The notes under the pieces: generated by a model
Database searches by the model: none
Seen by the model: the letters and a program-made list of their open reading frames with translations, nothing else
What the model was told of the DNA's origin: nothing
Origin: Argyresthia goedartella
Taxonomy: Eukaryota > Arthropoda > Insecta > Lepidoptera > Argyresthiidae
DNA: 64,000 nt
Direction of reading: 5' to 3'
NCBI GenBank assembly: GCA_949825045.1
Contig: OX463822.1
Span: forward strand, 30,754,703-30,818,702
Translations under genes and position numbers: made by a program
In this document: one piece after another, positions 32,945 to 44,834 of the stretch
Position numbering within the stretch: the stretch's first letter is position 1
Layout: every line of letters begins with the position of its first letter

Positions 32945-33135
32945 GGGACAGCCGTATCTGTGGCGTTGCGGTTGTGGTGCTGCCTACCGTGCGAGAGGTC
33001 CCGGGTCCGATTCCCCGGCTGGGGATGAAAGAAAAAACAGGTCTTGGATGTTTGTATGTAAGTGCGCGATGTCGCTATTTCTGGTTCCCACGACCCAAGA
33101 TGCCCTAGGTTCAGAAGCAACGTATGCGCCTGTTA
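32945..33135 (+). mobile_element. tRNA-derived SINE, family S2
   Basis: The head has GGTTGTGGTGCTGCCTACCG and a B-box-like GGTCCGATTCC. The body has GATGTCGCTATTTCTGGTTC and the 3' part AGAAGCAACGTATGCGCCTG. Confidence 0.82.
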
Positions 33136-33150
33136 TACTTTAGTTATTTC

Positions 33151-33333
33151 TGTCACAAGGGAGCAAAATGATGTATTTACGGCGAGGGCGGTACATTGAA
33201 TCCAGAGTGAAGGGAAGGATTATACGATAGAATCCTGAGCGTAGCGAGGGATTCTAAGTTAGAATCCTGAGCGTAACGAAGGATTCAAGCGTTAACGCCC
33301 ATGACGAAAATAATTTTGCTCCTGTGTGACACA
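33151..33333. repeat. MITE with tandem palindromic units
   Basis: Inverted ends of 22 bp (TGTCACAAGGGAGCAAAATG, 19 of 22 matching) bound 183 bp. Inside, a unit of about 33 bp (AGAATCCTGAGCGTAGCGAG) occurs twice in tandem and ends in an inverse of its own start (GGATTCT). Confidence 0.7.
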
Positions 33334-33339
33334 TACAAC

Positions 33340-35420
33340 TTTTCACACCGACTATGAGGAAAATTTAAATTAAATGCTCTAAAAAAAATAACTATATAAC
33401 TTTCACCACTTTTACAGTAATCGAACAACGTAAACAAAACTTTTTTTTATAATGGCCGATTGTGAAGGATTAGGATCATCACAGATAAAATAATAAAATG
33501 TGTACTTTTACTAATGTGTAAAAATAATCGAATCGAATATTACAATGGTTTCGGATATCAATATTCATTATATCATAATAACAGACATCGATAGTTTAGA
33601 TTTCAGTAAAACAAATAATTTTTTTGTGACATTTTTTTTAAATATTACGAAAAATTCATAATTTTGCATAGAACGTTGTTAAAGTTAAAACTTCAAACAT
33701 GTTCGTTTTTAATCGACTACGCCATCGTGGTCGATTGTAATGTAATTTCATAATAACATTCGATTATTTTAATCCGTGCTCATTCCGTAAATGCTACATG
33801 GCAATGAATAAATTAAAAAAGTAGCTTGAACAGAAAAGTAGCATTTTGCTCCCTCTCGTTGTGGAGCAAAACATACTTTTCCGAATGAAAGGTGTGAAAA
33901 AATGTTTATGTTTATGTAACATCCTTTTCTCGCAGCCATTCAGAGCATTTTCGAGCCCCTGTAACTTCGTTGTGGCCAAAGCTAGAAGACTGAATTTTCC
34001 GTGGCAAAGCGGGATAAGCAAGCTATATTCCCATTTTGGGCTGTTTATTACAGAAATAGAGATGTCTAATATACAGGGTTTAACAGAAAGGCGTAGTCAT
34101 ATTTTAAGGGGTAGTTAGGGACACCATTCGGAACCACTTTCTCTATGAAACCGATTCGATCTGAGCAACTTTATTTTTCACTTCACAGCTGACCTACATC
34201 CATCTGTTACAGCCTTTAGATACGGTCACTACAAAATGTTGTTAGTTAAATATTGATGATTAAGTTGTTGGAAATATGCTCCCATAGATAAGTACTGACA
34301 AAATTAACCCATTTGGTTTTACATTAGAACTCATAACTTTTTACGGTAGAATAAACTGCGCAGTGAGACTTGGTTGCATTTTTTACTTGCATGCATGTTT
34401 TGATGGTATTTACATGTTTAACATATTTAAAGAATATTATCTTTATTGATATGACGACTGTCAAAATCGGAGCGTTTCCTTCCGATGACAGGTGAGACTT
34501 TTTACCTTAAGCAGTAGGTATGTTATAGTACGGTATGTTTTTAAGTGGTACTTTATTTGATCAGGAATTGCATTTGGTCATGACTAATATAATAGAAAAA
34601 GTCCGTCGCCGAATTTGCCATGTACAAAAAATAAAACTGAGAAAAGAATTTCGAGATAACTGTGTCTCTAACTAAACTCCGTTATTCCTATCAAAAATAT
34701 TACAGGATTACTGAAATGTCAGTAAAAACGTCATGTGCTTCATTTTTCCTCTGCGTTGTAGTTTGCTCAAATTCCCTTCGCCGTTAAGTTGGCTGTTCTT
34801 TAAAACTGTCAAGTATCAACAGCTTTCCTGTCAGTCGAAAATACAGACGGCAGTCGGAACGTAAACAAATATTGATATTATAGTTTTTTGTTTTGTAATC
34901 GGAAACAACCAGCCTCAGGTACAACTGTTTCAAAACTGTGAGCAAGTGACGTCACGACGAGTGTTATTTTAAAAATTATTCAAGAAATAATTAGACATAT
35001 ATTAATCAAAATATGCAAATCAGTTTTTTTATACCTTAAAATTTCATAAATAAATTAAAAAGTAGTACGTTTTGTAGCATGGCCCAATTGTCATCGTCTG
35101 AATAGTGCCAATAGGTTCTTGTCGGCAAGAGGCATGTGTCATCCGCCTTGATTACAAAATAGTTACGACACCGTACTAGATGTGTTCCCGATAGATCAAT
35201 TTGAGATAAGCATTTGGAGTAACGTTGCTCAATATCTTGATAAGCGATCTGTGGGCATAGCGACTCTTCAGACGTCAAACTATAACTACTATTAGAGAAC
35301 GACTAAAGTTCGGTTTCGGCCTAGGTTTCGGTTTCGGTCAAACAAAACCAGCCGAATTTTCGAAACTTGCGCTTTATAGCCAATAAACTTTAGTACGTAG
35401 CGATCCTGGGAAACACAACA
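33340..35420. other. Unannotated stretch
   Basis: No gene recognised; a TTTTGCTCCCTC fragment near 33845 resembles the end of the preceding MITE. Open frames at 33794-34118 overlap on both strands without recognisable content. Confidence 0.4.
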
Positions 35421-35424
35421 TCCA

Positions 35425-35671
35425 CCCAGACGACCCGAATGGCCGAGTCGGCAGTGACCCTGCCTACGAAGCCAAGGGTCCCGGGTTCGAGTCCCGGTGG
35501 GGGCAAATATTTGTTTGATGATAACGGATACTTGTACCCTAGTCATGGTTGTTTATCTATCTAAGTATAATATTTATCTATATCAGTATGTGTATCGTTG
35601 TCTAGTACCCAAGATACAGGGAATCCTAGTTTGGGGCTAGATCAATGTATGTAAATAGTGTCCAAGGTATT
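35425..35671 (+). mobile_element. tRNA-derived SINE, family S1, complete head
   Basis: A-box region TGGCCGAGTCGGCAGTGACC and B box GGTTCGAGTCC are spaced as in pol III promoters. The body is GGGGGCAAATATTTGTTTGA, then CCAAGATACAGGGAATCCTA and the end GTGTCCAAGGTATT. Confidence 0.88.
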
Positions 35672-35699
35672 GTTGTTATTATTACCCTTCAGCTCCTTG

Positions 35700-36960
35700 A
35701 ACACCTGGCTGGCCTGGGCCTCCAACTCCAGCTGGCGGAGGAGTTAGGATGGCTGAAGTAGACGTAGGTAGGCAAAGTAGCAGGCACTACAACCCCATAT
35801 AGAAGAATATAATAGAACCTTCAGTAAGAAAAAAATATGCTAACATTGCATTTGCATTGTTTCAAATTACTCGTAGATTATGAGAGGTTATCCAAGAAAT
35901 TCCTATACGAATTTAAGAGAACTTTTATTTATGTAGGTACATTTTCACAAGTGATTTAGATCCTCATGCCATTCTGATAAAATTCAAAACCTAAAACAGG
36001 AATATGGTACATATAGGCGCCACCCGAGCTTAAGAGCTTAAGGGAGCTTCACCTCCGCGAGCTATTGCTATAAACCTAAACAGGGGAAAACGTATAATGA
36101 TTGGCCCTCTAAGCAAACTTCTCACTTTGAATGTATGTTGCTCTGAGCAGGGGCTTGCAACTGACTAATGAATTATCTAGGAGTATTCCTTGGGTTTAAA
36201 AAGGTATTTTTTCACCGTGTTGCTGTACAAAAAAATTAAAACTACTATGTTATGGTATAGAGTGATAGATGGTAGTTAATTTAACAATGTAGTTTTTATC
36301 AATTATTCTACTGGGAATCCTTAATATTTAGCTCTAAAGTTCAAAAGGCCAATCATTGTGGAGGGGCCAAAGATACTACATATGTATATACTTTTAACGT
36401 AACTTCAGATTTTTCATCACTTCTTCCTCTATGGTCTTGGTGAGGGAGCTCTTTATAAGGCACATTAGTTATATTATGCCATTAACAATTTACAAATATG
36501 ACCTTAGAAACAATCTACATTGTTGAGCCTATCAAATAAATTTCCACGTGGGTATGTAATAACTCGCGTAGACAAGATATGTACGGTAATAAAGAATCAG
36601 ACAGGACAACGGATGTTTTTTCTAAAGGTACAAGAACACCTACAAACATAAAAATGGTTAACCCTAATTAAAGCAAGGAGATATAATACATTCCCACCAA
36701 ATTTTCGACCTTATGGCTTGGTTTCTCAGCGCCAGAGCGAGGCAACTCTCTATCTCTCTCGTCCATGTATGCATCTCTCTTGGTCCCATGCGCCGACACA
36801 CCTCTTAGTAGCGGGGGCTATTTGCCCCCCTAACATGCCGCTATCATGCCCGTTGACTATGAGCTGAGGCCCGCTCATAAAATCGGGTAAGCAGGCAAAC
36901 TCCTCCCATATATTACATATACACATATATATCGCCCAAAAGGGAACATTGCATGTAGAA
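35700..36960. other. Unannotated stretch
   Basis: No supported features. Confidence 0.4.
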
Positions 36961-36965
36961 AGCCT

Positions 36966-37141
36966 TCAGCATATACCGAGGCCATGGCTCACAGTTAATT
37001 CTTAGTAAGACAACTGTAAACAAAAAGGGGTTGTTTGTAGTCCGTATAGCACACGAGCTGATGATGACGAAATAGCAGGGAGGTCTGACTCCTGGGCATG
37101 GGTAATTCCATTTTTTTCCCCTCCAACAAAAAAAAAAAAAA
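36966..37141 (+). mobile_element. A-tailed retroposon, family M
   Basis: TTCAGCATATACCGAGGCCA start, GTTTGTAGTCCGTATAGCAC inside and a pure A-run at the 3' end after CCCCTCC. Confidence 0.75.
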
Positions 37142-37204
37142 CATGCGTCGACACACCTACCAGACCAAGAATCATAAAGGCGTGTTGTATAATTAACTCG
37201 AAAT

Positions 37205-37446
37205 GTGCCGACCGGTTTAGCGGGTAGTGATCCTGCCTACGAAGCTGATGGTCGGGTTCGATTCGAATCCTGGTAAGGGCAAATATTTGTGTGATGAGCA
37301 TGAATATTTTTTTCTTAGTCTTGGGTGTTTTCTATGTAAATACATAAGTTTTTATCTCTATGAAATATACTTTCGCCTAGTACCCATAACACAAGCCTTG
37401 TTGAGCTTTGTATGGGCCAAGTTCGATTTGTGTAAGATTGTAATAC
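37205..37446 (+). mobile_element. tRNA-derived SINE, family S1, second tail type
   Basis: The head CCGGTTTAGCGGGTAGTGAT with B-box-like GGTTCGATTCGAATCC is followed by CAAATATTTGTGTGATGAGC. The tail is CACAAGCCTTGTTGAGCTTT ... GTTCGATTTGTGTAAGATTG, unlike the 35425 copy. Confidence 0.85.
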
Positions 37447-37489
37447 AATCATTAAAAATTCTGCAAGATCGCGCCTAATTTAGTGTTAG

Positions 37490-37680
37490 TTGTCCAATGT
37501 AGAGAAAAAGCAAAAAAAATGAACTAATCTAAGTATATTAATGATAATAATAATCATCTAAATTTCAGGATAACAAAAACCCATATCTATAAATACCTTA
37601 CAACTCAAACATATTATCTAGCCTAATGTAAACTCTCCTCTATCTACAGAAATGAAGAAATTTCGACTTTGACTTTGTTA
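37490..37680 (+). repeat. Non-LTR element 3' tail
   Basis: TGTCCAATGTAGAGAAAAAG start, then GAAATGAAGAAATTTCGACT and a short TTTGACT-type tail. Confidence 0.5.
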
Positions 37681-37689
37681 AAGTGTCTT

Positions 37690-38815
37690 GAGGGTAGGTC
37701 AGAAGCTGACGTGATGTGATGCGGTTAAGAAGGATCTCGAGAAGTTTATACTCTATTTCGTATACCATGGCCCGATGCACTTGAAGCTTAACAATAGGGC
37801 TCATAATGTTTGCCTTTTGTTATCTAATTAGGAGCACTTCAAAATGGCACGCGTCGGTCCAACCTGCATGCAACTAAAGCGTGACTAAAACATTTTGGTA
37901 TATACTTGAAAATAAAAATACGAAATATAAGTTGTTTACGGTATTTCATAATAATAGCTAACATGAGTTAAATCAAAAAAAATTGTGTCAATAAAATAAT
38001 AACAATCAGCTTTATGACTAACTTAATTTAATTACTTTAAAAACATGTACATTAATTATATAAAATATTTAACAATTTTAAATATTTAAAGGCAAAAATT
38101 AATTATATACATTTATTCGCATGACAACTAACATGAAATATTGTTTATGTTGATTACTAGGTTAAACGATCAAGATCATTAGGTTGCATGTAAAATACCA
38201 CGCCGCAAAAGGGTCTGGCCAGGTATCTTTTGTTATCACTAATCCTATTGTTAACGCCTAATGACCGTCTCAAGTGCATCGGGCCATGGTACATGAAATG
38301 GAGTATACTGACCACACTGACAACCTCCTTTACAAGCCAGCAGTCCTCACTTTGAATCATGAGCAAGGAAAAAAATCTGGCTAACACGACCGGCGTAGGA
38401 TGTATCGGCAATTTCGGCTTCTACAAAGCAGTTTGTAAATGTCATAGTACGGTTTCAAACGCATATTCAGTTAAGATCGTAATGAAATTTAACTTCATCT
38501 TGAAACATATTCATACAAAAATCCACGTGGGAAGACCCTTAACAAAAGCCGGAAGAATAAATATGAGAGCTGAAGCATTACAATCGCGATTTCGCTTTCT
38601 GGACTTTGAACCTTGCGTATTTCTTAATTCATTCAGCGGCATGTTATTATGGACTAGTAAACTCTGCTTAACTCCAAGCAGGTTGTACTACATAGTAAGT
38701 TTTTCAACATTCTTTCATTCATCAACACAGTTATAGTAAATACATTTGTAGTAGGCATACCAATTGGCGATTCACGACAGTTTAGTAGAAAGCAAACGAC
38801 ATACCTCCCTCGATG
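37690..38815. other. Unannotated stretch
   Basis: The open frame at 38359-38736 (125 codons) has no recognisable domain and ends in serine/phenylalanine-rich low-complexity sequence. Confidence 0.4.
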
Positions 38816-38818
38816 TAT

Positions 38819-38880
38819 GTCGTACTACTTACACTTACATATGTAAGGTACCTTACATATGTAAGTGTAAGTAGTACGAC
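38819..38880. repeat. Perfect 62-bp palindrome, no loop
   Basis: Every base from GTCGTACTAC at the left edge pairs with the right edge (GTAGTACGAC) around a central GGTACC. No mismatch and no spacer. Confidence 0.95.
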
Positions 38881-39154
38881 AACATGCTTCAAGAAAGAGT
38901 CCGCGAGATATCTTTGAAAAATAGCCTGTCTAAAATCCAATAAACTTAAGTATGCTTATTAAGGAATCGATCAATAATATATACTGTTACTTTGAAACGT
39001 CCGAGTTGTTTTACTTTTCATTTGGGTTATAGGGTAGGATTGTTTAATAACTGGACAATAAGATTTTTCTGAGAACGTTTATCGCAGGATAGGCCCTAGG
39101 TAGGTGATACGTAGGTTAAACAGGACAAAAATATTCTAAAATAAATAAATAAAT

Positions 39155-39515
39155 AAATATAGCCCATTTAATGTCCCCACCGAGGGGCACCGGTCTTTAC
39201 CCGGATACGAGTAAGATTGAGCCATACTCCACCACGCTGGCTCAGTGCGGATTGATGGAGGGGTGCCGGGCTGTGGCCAACTCGACTGTCTGAAGTTATC
39301 AAGCTGCCCTATTAGGGCCTCTGAGACAGCTTTGCGACTACTACCACCGAGCAGCGATAGTAGCCGGGACCTACAGCTTAACGTGTCATCCGAAACACGG
39401 AAGCGCCCGAAACAAATGCCACATAGAAACGGACTCCCATCTAATACCCGTCTCAGCCACATGTTGCTACCCGCACGATTGTTTCCGATGTGCGAATACT
39501 GCTAGGCCACGGATG
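39155..39515 (-). mobile_element. SINE family S3-related, chimeric
   Basis: Read on the minus strand, the 3' body matches 56512-56800 (CACTGAGCCAGC, TATGGCTCAATCTTACTCG, AAAGACCGGTGCCCCTCG). The 5' part (GGCCTAGCAGTATTCGCACA) is not the S3 tRNA head. A segment of about 100 bp is inserted between the CGGCTACTATCG region and the CCATCAATCCGCACT region. Confidence 0.7.
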
Positions 39516-39534
39516 CTAATTTAATATGGCAACA

Positions 39535-39812
39535 AATATAATGATCACCAAAATATGTTTTTCTTATCCAAAATGGGTAAATGATCACCAAAAGTTGCAG
39601 AAAAGTAGCTTAAGTGAAGGGTAAGGGCATTCTTCAACTTGAAGAACTTGTAAGTTCAACTTGAAAGAACAACAAAAATACTTAAAACATAAACATAAAA
39701 CATAAAAAGACGTTTGGTGATCATTGAACCAAACACAATTTGGTGAGCAGTTACTAATTCTGGCAGTCATTTCGAATTGATTGGTAATAAATTTTAAACA
39801 CAAGCCATTTAA
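39535..39812 (+). mobile_element. Core-hairpin element, type B, core largely deleted
   Basis: Both B ends are present (GATCACCAAAATATG and GATCATTGAACCAAACACAA), but only GTAGCTTAAGTGAAGGGTAA of the core remains before CTTGTAAGTTCAACTT. The GAAGCGAAG hairpin is gone. Confidence 0.75.
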
Positions 39813-40091
39813 TATTAGTTTCCATATTTACATTAACAGCACATAACTCATATAACCTGATGGGTTCACAAAGAGCGTCGTTGTCCTAAAACGTAGGCTC
39901 ATATTCTATGTAAATTGACATCATTTCGTCATTGTTTTGTTTTCATTTCGTCATTTTCCGGTAACTTCACTACAATCTATTTGTGGATGAAAGTGAACCT
40001 ATCTGTCTATGAAAAGTCCATTGTTGTTGATTGTCGGTGAATTGAGTTTATTCTAGTTTAATCTAGCTTTATGTTCAACATAGTAATACCT

Positions 40092-40210
40092 CGCGCCACG
40101 AATTAAGAGCGCTGGGCGACGTTGGCGGGAATTACCGCGCATAGGTATGTACAGTTATTGAAAAGTGACTACTGCGCATTCAAGGCCAACGCTCATAACG
40201 TGTGGCGCGA
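40092..40210. repeat. Small MITE candidate
   Basis: CGCGCCACGAATTAAGAGCG is imperfectly mirrored by CGCTCATAACGTGTGGCGCG, making a unit of about 119 bp. Confidence 0.55.
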
Positions 40211-40617
40211 CTTATACAGGGGGGGGGGTCGAAAATCCGCAAAGTGTTTTAAATTGTCTAATTACTTCTCTACTTCTTAAGATTGTTGTTGTAAATATTG
40301 ATTGTTTGTTAAAGCCAACAAGAAATCAATATGCAGTACACACGTTTGTGAGTGCAATGAGATTTCTGAATAAACTATTTCTATTCAACTTTAATAGCTA
40401 AGCAAGTACCGTTATTCTTAGCTACTGTGTGTCGCCATAATGCCCCGTTTTATCCTCATTTGAGTGCATGTAGGTCTATTTTCCATATGACCTCTTTGCA
40501 ATACCCAACGCGGTCTGCATACCCACCGGTCACTATTGCAAACCGCAACTGGTACAGTACGTCTGACTTCGTTTTGCATGTTGTGAATTTGCATCTTCCC
40601 GTTTTGTTCTGGAGACC

Positions 40618-40800
40618 TCTGTGGTGTTGCGGTCGGGGCTGACATCCCCAAGCGACAGGTCCCGGGTTCGGATCCCCGCTGGGGATGTAGGAAATGATGC
40701 CCAGGTCTTAGGTGTTTAAATGTTTGTCAGTTTTATGGCATCGCTGTTTCTGTTTTTCACGACGTAGGGTATCCTAGAGTGGGTAGAGTGGGCTGTGACG
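40618..40800 (+). mobile_element. tRNA-derived SINE, family S2, partial
   Basis: GGTGTTGCGGTCGGGGCTGA, B box GGTTCGGATCC, then GGCATCGCTGTTTCTG and GGGTATCCTAGAGTGGG. The 3' end is degraded. Confidence 0.75.
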
Positions 40801-40942
40801 TTATGCTACTATACACAAATCCTCAGATGAACAAAACTCTTTGCACTTTGTTGAGTACTTACTCCATGCACAAATTAATCTAACTAGTCAATAGGTTTGA
40901 TGGGACCTCAGACGAATGAAACCATTTAATGATTTAGATTGG

Positions 40943-41238
40943 CTTATGTTTAAACGATCACCAAAAACGCACCTATTATACTACCAATAAATTCGAAACG
41001 AACGCCAGAATTAGTAAACGACCACCAAATTGTGTTTGGATAAAAGATCACCAAACTTTTTTTATGTTTTGTGTAGTATTTTTTGTTGTTCTTACATGTT
41101 CAACCTAACACGAGGGATAAAGGGGGCTTTGGTTCGCTCACCCCCTTTACCCTTCACCTAAGCTACCGCAGTAATTTGCCCTGATATTTGCTGTGCAAAT
41201 CAGTATTTTTGATGTGCAGTTTAATATTTCCCTCATAC
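40943..41238 (-). mobile_element. Core-hairpin element, chimera of type B and type A ends
   Basis: On the plus strand the left end is type B (GTTTAAACGATCACCAAAAA ... CCAAATTGTGTTTGGATAAA). The shared core follows in reverse (GGATAAAGGGGGCTTTGG). The right end is type A (TTTGCTGTGCAAATCAGTAT, TTTTTGATGTGCAGTTTAAT). The switch occurs at or within the core. Confidence 0.88.
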
Positions 41239-41294
41239 AAATTGCCTGCCACATATGAGTAGGGTATCAATGTACTTCAAGCGAGATCTATAAA

Positions 41295-41408
41295 ACAATA
41301 TGTGGGAGTTTTTTCGCCCTTTTTCTACCACCTCTCCCACAGTGAAGAGGCAATCTTCTATCTATCTATCTACAGTAATAAAGAAATTTTGACTTTAACT
41401 TTGACTTT
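41295..41408 (+). repeat. Non-LTR element 3' tail
   Basis: A hairpin GTGGGAG...CTCCCAC, a short (CTAT)n run, then AATAAAGAAATTTTGACTTT with a TTTGACT tail. Confidence 0.55.
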
Positions 41409-41409
41409 G

Positions 41410-42405
41410 GGACCGGAAGCATATGTATATGCCAGTATATAAATGTAATTTTAAATGTATTCCCTTTTCAATAATCTACTATTCTAACCAACTATGGTTT
41501 GCAGAAAGAAATCTCTTGATAGAGATAAATAAGCTTGCCTTTGTACTTTATATGTCAACGTGTATGTCTATTATGTGTTGCACGCTGAGGATATTTCAAA
41601 CATTTCTTTAATTGAAGATGGTGCCTGAAGTGATATTTGTCTTCAGCGTTGTAGTTCTGTCTGTGTGCATGTGTGACTATCTGTGACACCACAGCAACAT
41701 ATTGTATGAACCTTGTTGCGACAGTTGGTATGTTTAATCAAAATTGTTGCAGCCGTTTGAAGATAAGTTGGATTACGAGTCCCGTTTTGGTCGATTTGCA
41801 ATTTATTGTAGAAGCCCCGTACTAGAACGGGACAGGGCAGTCTAGACTCTATAAGATACTATATTGTTTCGTGGAGCTCTATCTATTTGATCACAACATC
41901 AATGTTGCAAAGTGAATGTTGACTGCAGGCGGTTCGTGTGAATGCACCATTAAATCATGCAATAAGCTGGGTGGTCCCCTGGTCTAAAGGTCTCATTACA
42001 CTAGCCATTTGATCATAGGTGATTTTCCATCACCAACCATGTTTCCATTGAGTACAGTGGGAACTAGGTACTATGATTACCTACCAACCTACTGAGATTG
42101 ATTGCTTGTGATTTCAGCATTCAATTGAAGTCTTGCTTATAATAATGTTTGGGTACAATGCCCAGTAACATTCGAAGATATTTGGGCAAATAAATTAAAA
42201 GTTACCTTATAGATGGCGTATACTCACTTAAGTCTGAGAGAGACGTGAATCCTAGAGACTTATTGATCAAGATATAAATCATTATTGAGATCACTCAATA
42301 TCATTTAACAATAGTGCTGCAATTTTATTGCAATTGTAAGTTTTGTCCGTCAGTTTTATGTAAACATTATGATATGACGTCATAAGCACATTGAGGTCTT
42401 TGGAA
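41410..42405. other. Unannotated stretch
   Basis: No supported gene or repeat. Confidence 0.4.
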
Positions 42406-42873
42406 TTTTTTAGGGTAACGTACCCGAAGGGTGCCAAACGGGACCCTATTATTAAGCCTCCGCTGCTGTCCGTCCGTCCGTCCATCCGTCCGTCCGTCTG
42501 TCACCAGGCTGTATCTCACGAACCGTGATAGTTAGACAGTTGAAATTTTCACAGATGATGTATTTATATTGCCGCTATAACAACAAATACTAAACAACAG
42601 AATAAAATAAATATTTAAGGGGGCTCCCATACAATAAATGTAATTTTTTTTCCTCGTATTTGCTCGAAATTGATAACGGCAACAGGTAGACGCTTGAAAT
42701 ATTCACAGAATATTTAGTTATGTGTCACACTAAAAATAAATAAATAAATAAAAATAAAACAAATAGGTATTTAAGAGGGGCTCCCTTATAAAAAAACGTG
42801 TTTTTTTTTGCCGTTTCACTAGATAATGGTACCCTTCGTGCGCGAGTCCGACTCTCACTTGGCAGGCTTTTTA
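42406..42873 (+). repeat. Interspersed repeat, family R
   Basis: Left end TTTTTAGGGTAACGTACCCG, then CCAAACGGGACCCTATTA, a (GTCC)n run, CACCAGGCTGTATCTC, and right end ACCCTTCGTGCGCGAGTCCG. It shares long internal sequence with the inverse copy 49438-49873 and shorter blocks with 54061 and 57046. No protein is encoded. Confidence 0.85.
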
Positions 42874-42879
42874 TATAAA

Positions 42880-44160
42880 ATTATTTGAATAAAAATGCTA
42901 GAATATAGTATATCTGCTAGAAATATAGAATTCTGGAGATGAAGAGCATTTTTGTTTGTATGTAGATTGGTTTAAGGCTTCTATTCAATGTCTGACATGT
43001 ATTTTATATTTGTGCGACTACCTAATCCAATATACCAATAAGAAAAGCAATAAATAATTATGTGCTAACATCACTATTAATATGTGTAGTGTTCAAACTA
43101 TTCTTTTTTCAAATCCAACATTTACCACGCATGTTGTTATCTACCAAAATCAAATCAAAATCAGTTCAAGGTTTTGCAATTACAGCGGCCTTGCATTGAT
43201 CAGTATGTAAATACAATACGTAGTAGGTACGGTACGGTAATAGTACTACAGAAGACTAAAACATCATACCACAAAAAAATTAACTACTGTTTAGCTTTCG
43301 TTTAAAATCAAAAATTTATGGGATTTGACGTTTGTTTTGAGGTTAAACGCTGTTAAATATTTTACACGTAACACGACAGGAGGCATGCGACTAGAAAACG
43401 ATGTGAATTTTGTTTCCAGTTATGTTTTGGGTATTTTACTAACCACATCCCAAGGAAAAACCTATGTATCTTTAAACACCCATATTGAAATATTACGGAA
43501 CAATAAGTAAGTATTGGCACAAAATAATAACCAAACTGTGTTGCACAATGCTTAACCTCTTTGGAAAAACTAAAACGAGACAAAAAAGAAAAACTGGTTG
43601 AAAAAGGAACGTGCTGTGATAAACACGTTTGCAGCATAACTAAAAGGAGGTTGGTTGACTTTTGTCTGTTTCTTCGCCGGTAATTTTGTTAGGTTTGCGT
43701 GCTATCATAAATGTGTTGTTATTGTAAGTAATGGGATACAAAGATTTGGATGGACATGATATCGTGTTTTTGATGAGGGAATCATTGATTGCAAAATCAT
43801 TTATTTGTTTTTTAGCATGTGATACTAATGTCAATCTATTGGTGCAAGTGATAAACACGATCATAAAAAAGTTGAATAAATTATTATAAAAACAAGTCTG
43901 ATATTGGAGACTCATTATTAAATAAGTGCTACAAGGCTTGTAAATAATAGACGTTATTACCTAATTCGCACAGTTTTATAGATACAACTCACAAACTAAA
44001 TAAGCGGTTTCTGCAATAGTCATAAAAAAAGGATCATAGGTTGATTACCTAGCCAAATAGCGGCTTGTAGGTACAAAAACGTAAGTGATCCTCTTATTTG
44101 AAATGTTACCACGTTTCTCCAGCGTAAGTAGCCCTTAGCAACGCGGAGAATTAATTATGT
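42880..44160. other. Unannotated stretch
   Basis: The frames at 43362-43637 and 43640-43915 lack recognised content. Confidence 0.4.
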
Positions 44161-44167
44161 ATATAGT

Positions 44168-44512
44168 TTTGGCTTATGTTTAAACGATTACCAAAAACGC
44201 ACCTATTTTTCTACCAATAAATTCGAAATGACTGCCAGAATGGATAAATGTCCACCAAATTGTGTTTGGATAAATGATCACTAAACTTCTTTTTATGTTT
44301 TGTGTACTTAAGTTTATGTATTAAGTATTTTTTGTTGTTCTTAAATGTTTAACCTAACACGAAGGATAAAGGAGGCTTCGCTTCGCTCACCCCCTTTACC
44401 CTTCGCCTAAGCTACCGCAGTATTTTGCCCTGATATTTTTTGCAACTTTTGGTATTTATTTATCCATTTTGGGTAGGAAAAAAATATTTTGGTGTTATAT
44501 TTGTTGCCATAA
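44168..44512 (-). mobile_element. Core-hairpin element, type B
   Basis: GTTTAAACGATTACCAAAAA at the left, CTTCGCTTCGCTCACCCCCT core hairpin, and AAATATTTTGGTG at the right. All B modules are present. Confidence 0.85.
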
Positions 44513-44834
44513 AGAAATAGTAAACCCGTAAGCTTTCCATGAACTAATGACATAATTTCCCATCATCTGTCGCGGTATAACGAAACGAGCAACGTTACGT
44601 GCAAGCAATTATCTTATTAGAAAGAATCTGTCTAATTGCATCGCCATTTCCCATTTATTATGTTAACAAATAACGCCTCGAAGCGTGTGAAAGTCTGTGT
44701 CTGTGTAAAAGTTGTTTTTACTTTGTACGGTCGCGTTCAAGTCGAGTTAGAAACATAATCCGTGTTACCACAAAAACTATTATACAGCGTTTAACCTCAA
44801 AACAAACGTCAAATACCATACACTGTAGCTTTTA

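Noticed and set aside
35440..35510. Possible functional tRNA gene
   Set aside because: A and B boxes are present, but the cloverleaf is not complete and the sequence continues into a SINE body found at other loci.
42470..42505. GTCC tandem run considered as a CRISPR-like array
   Set aside because: Unit is four bases with no spacers; a simple microsatellite inside repeat R.
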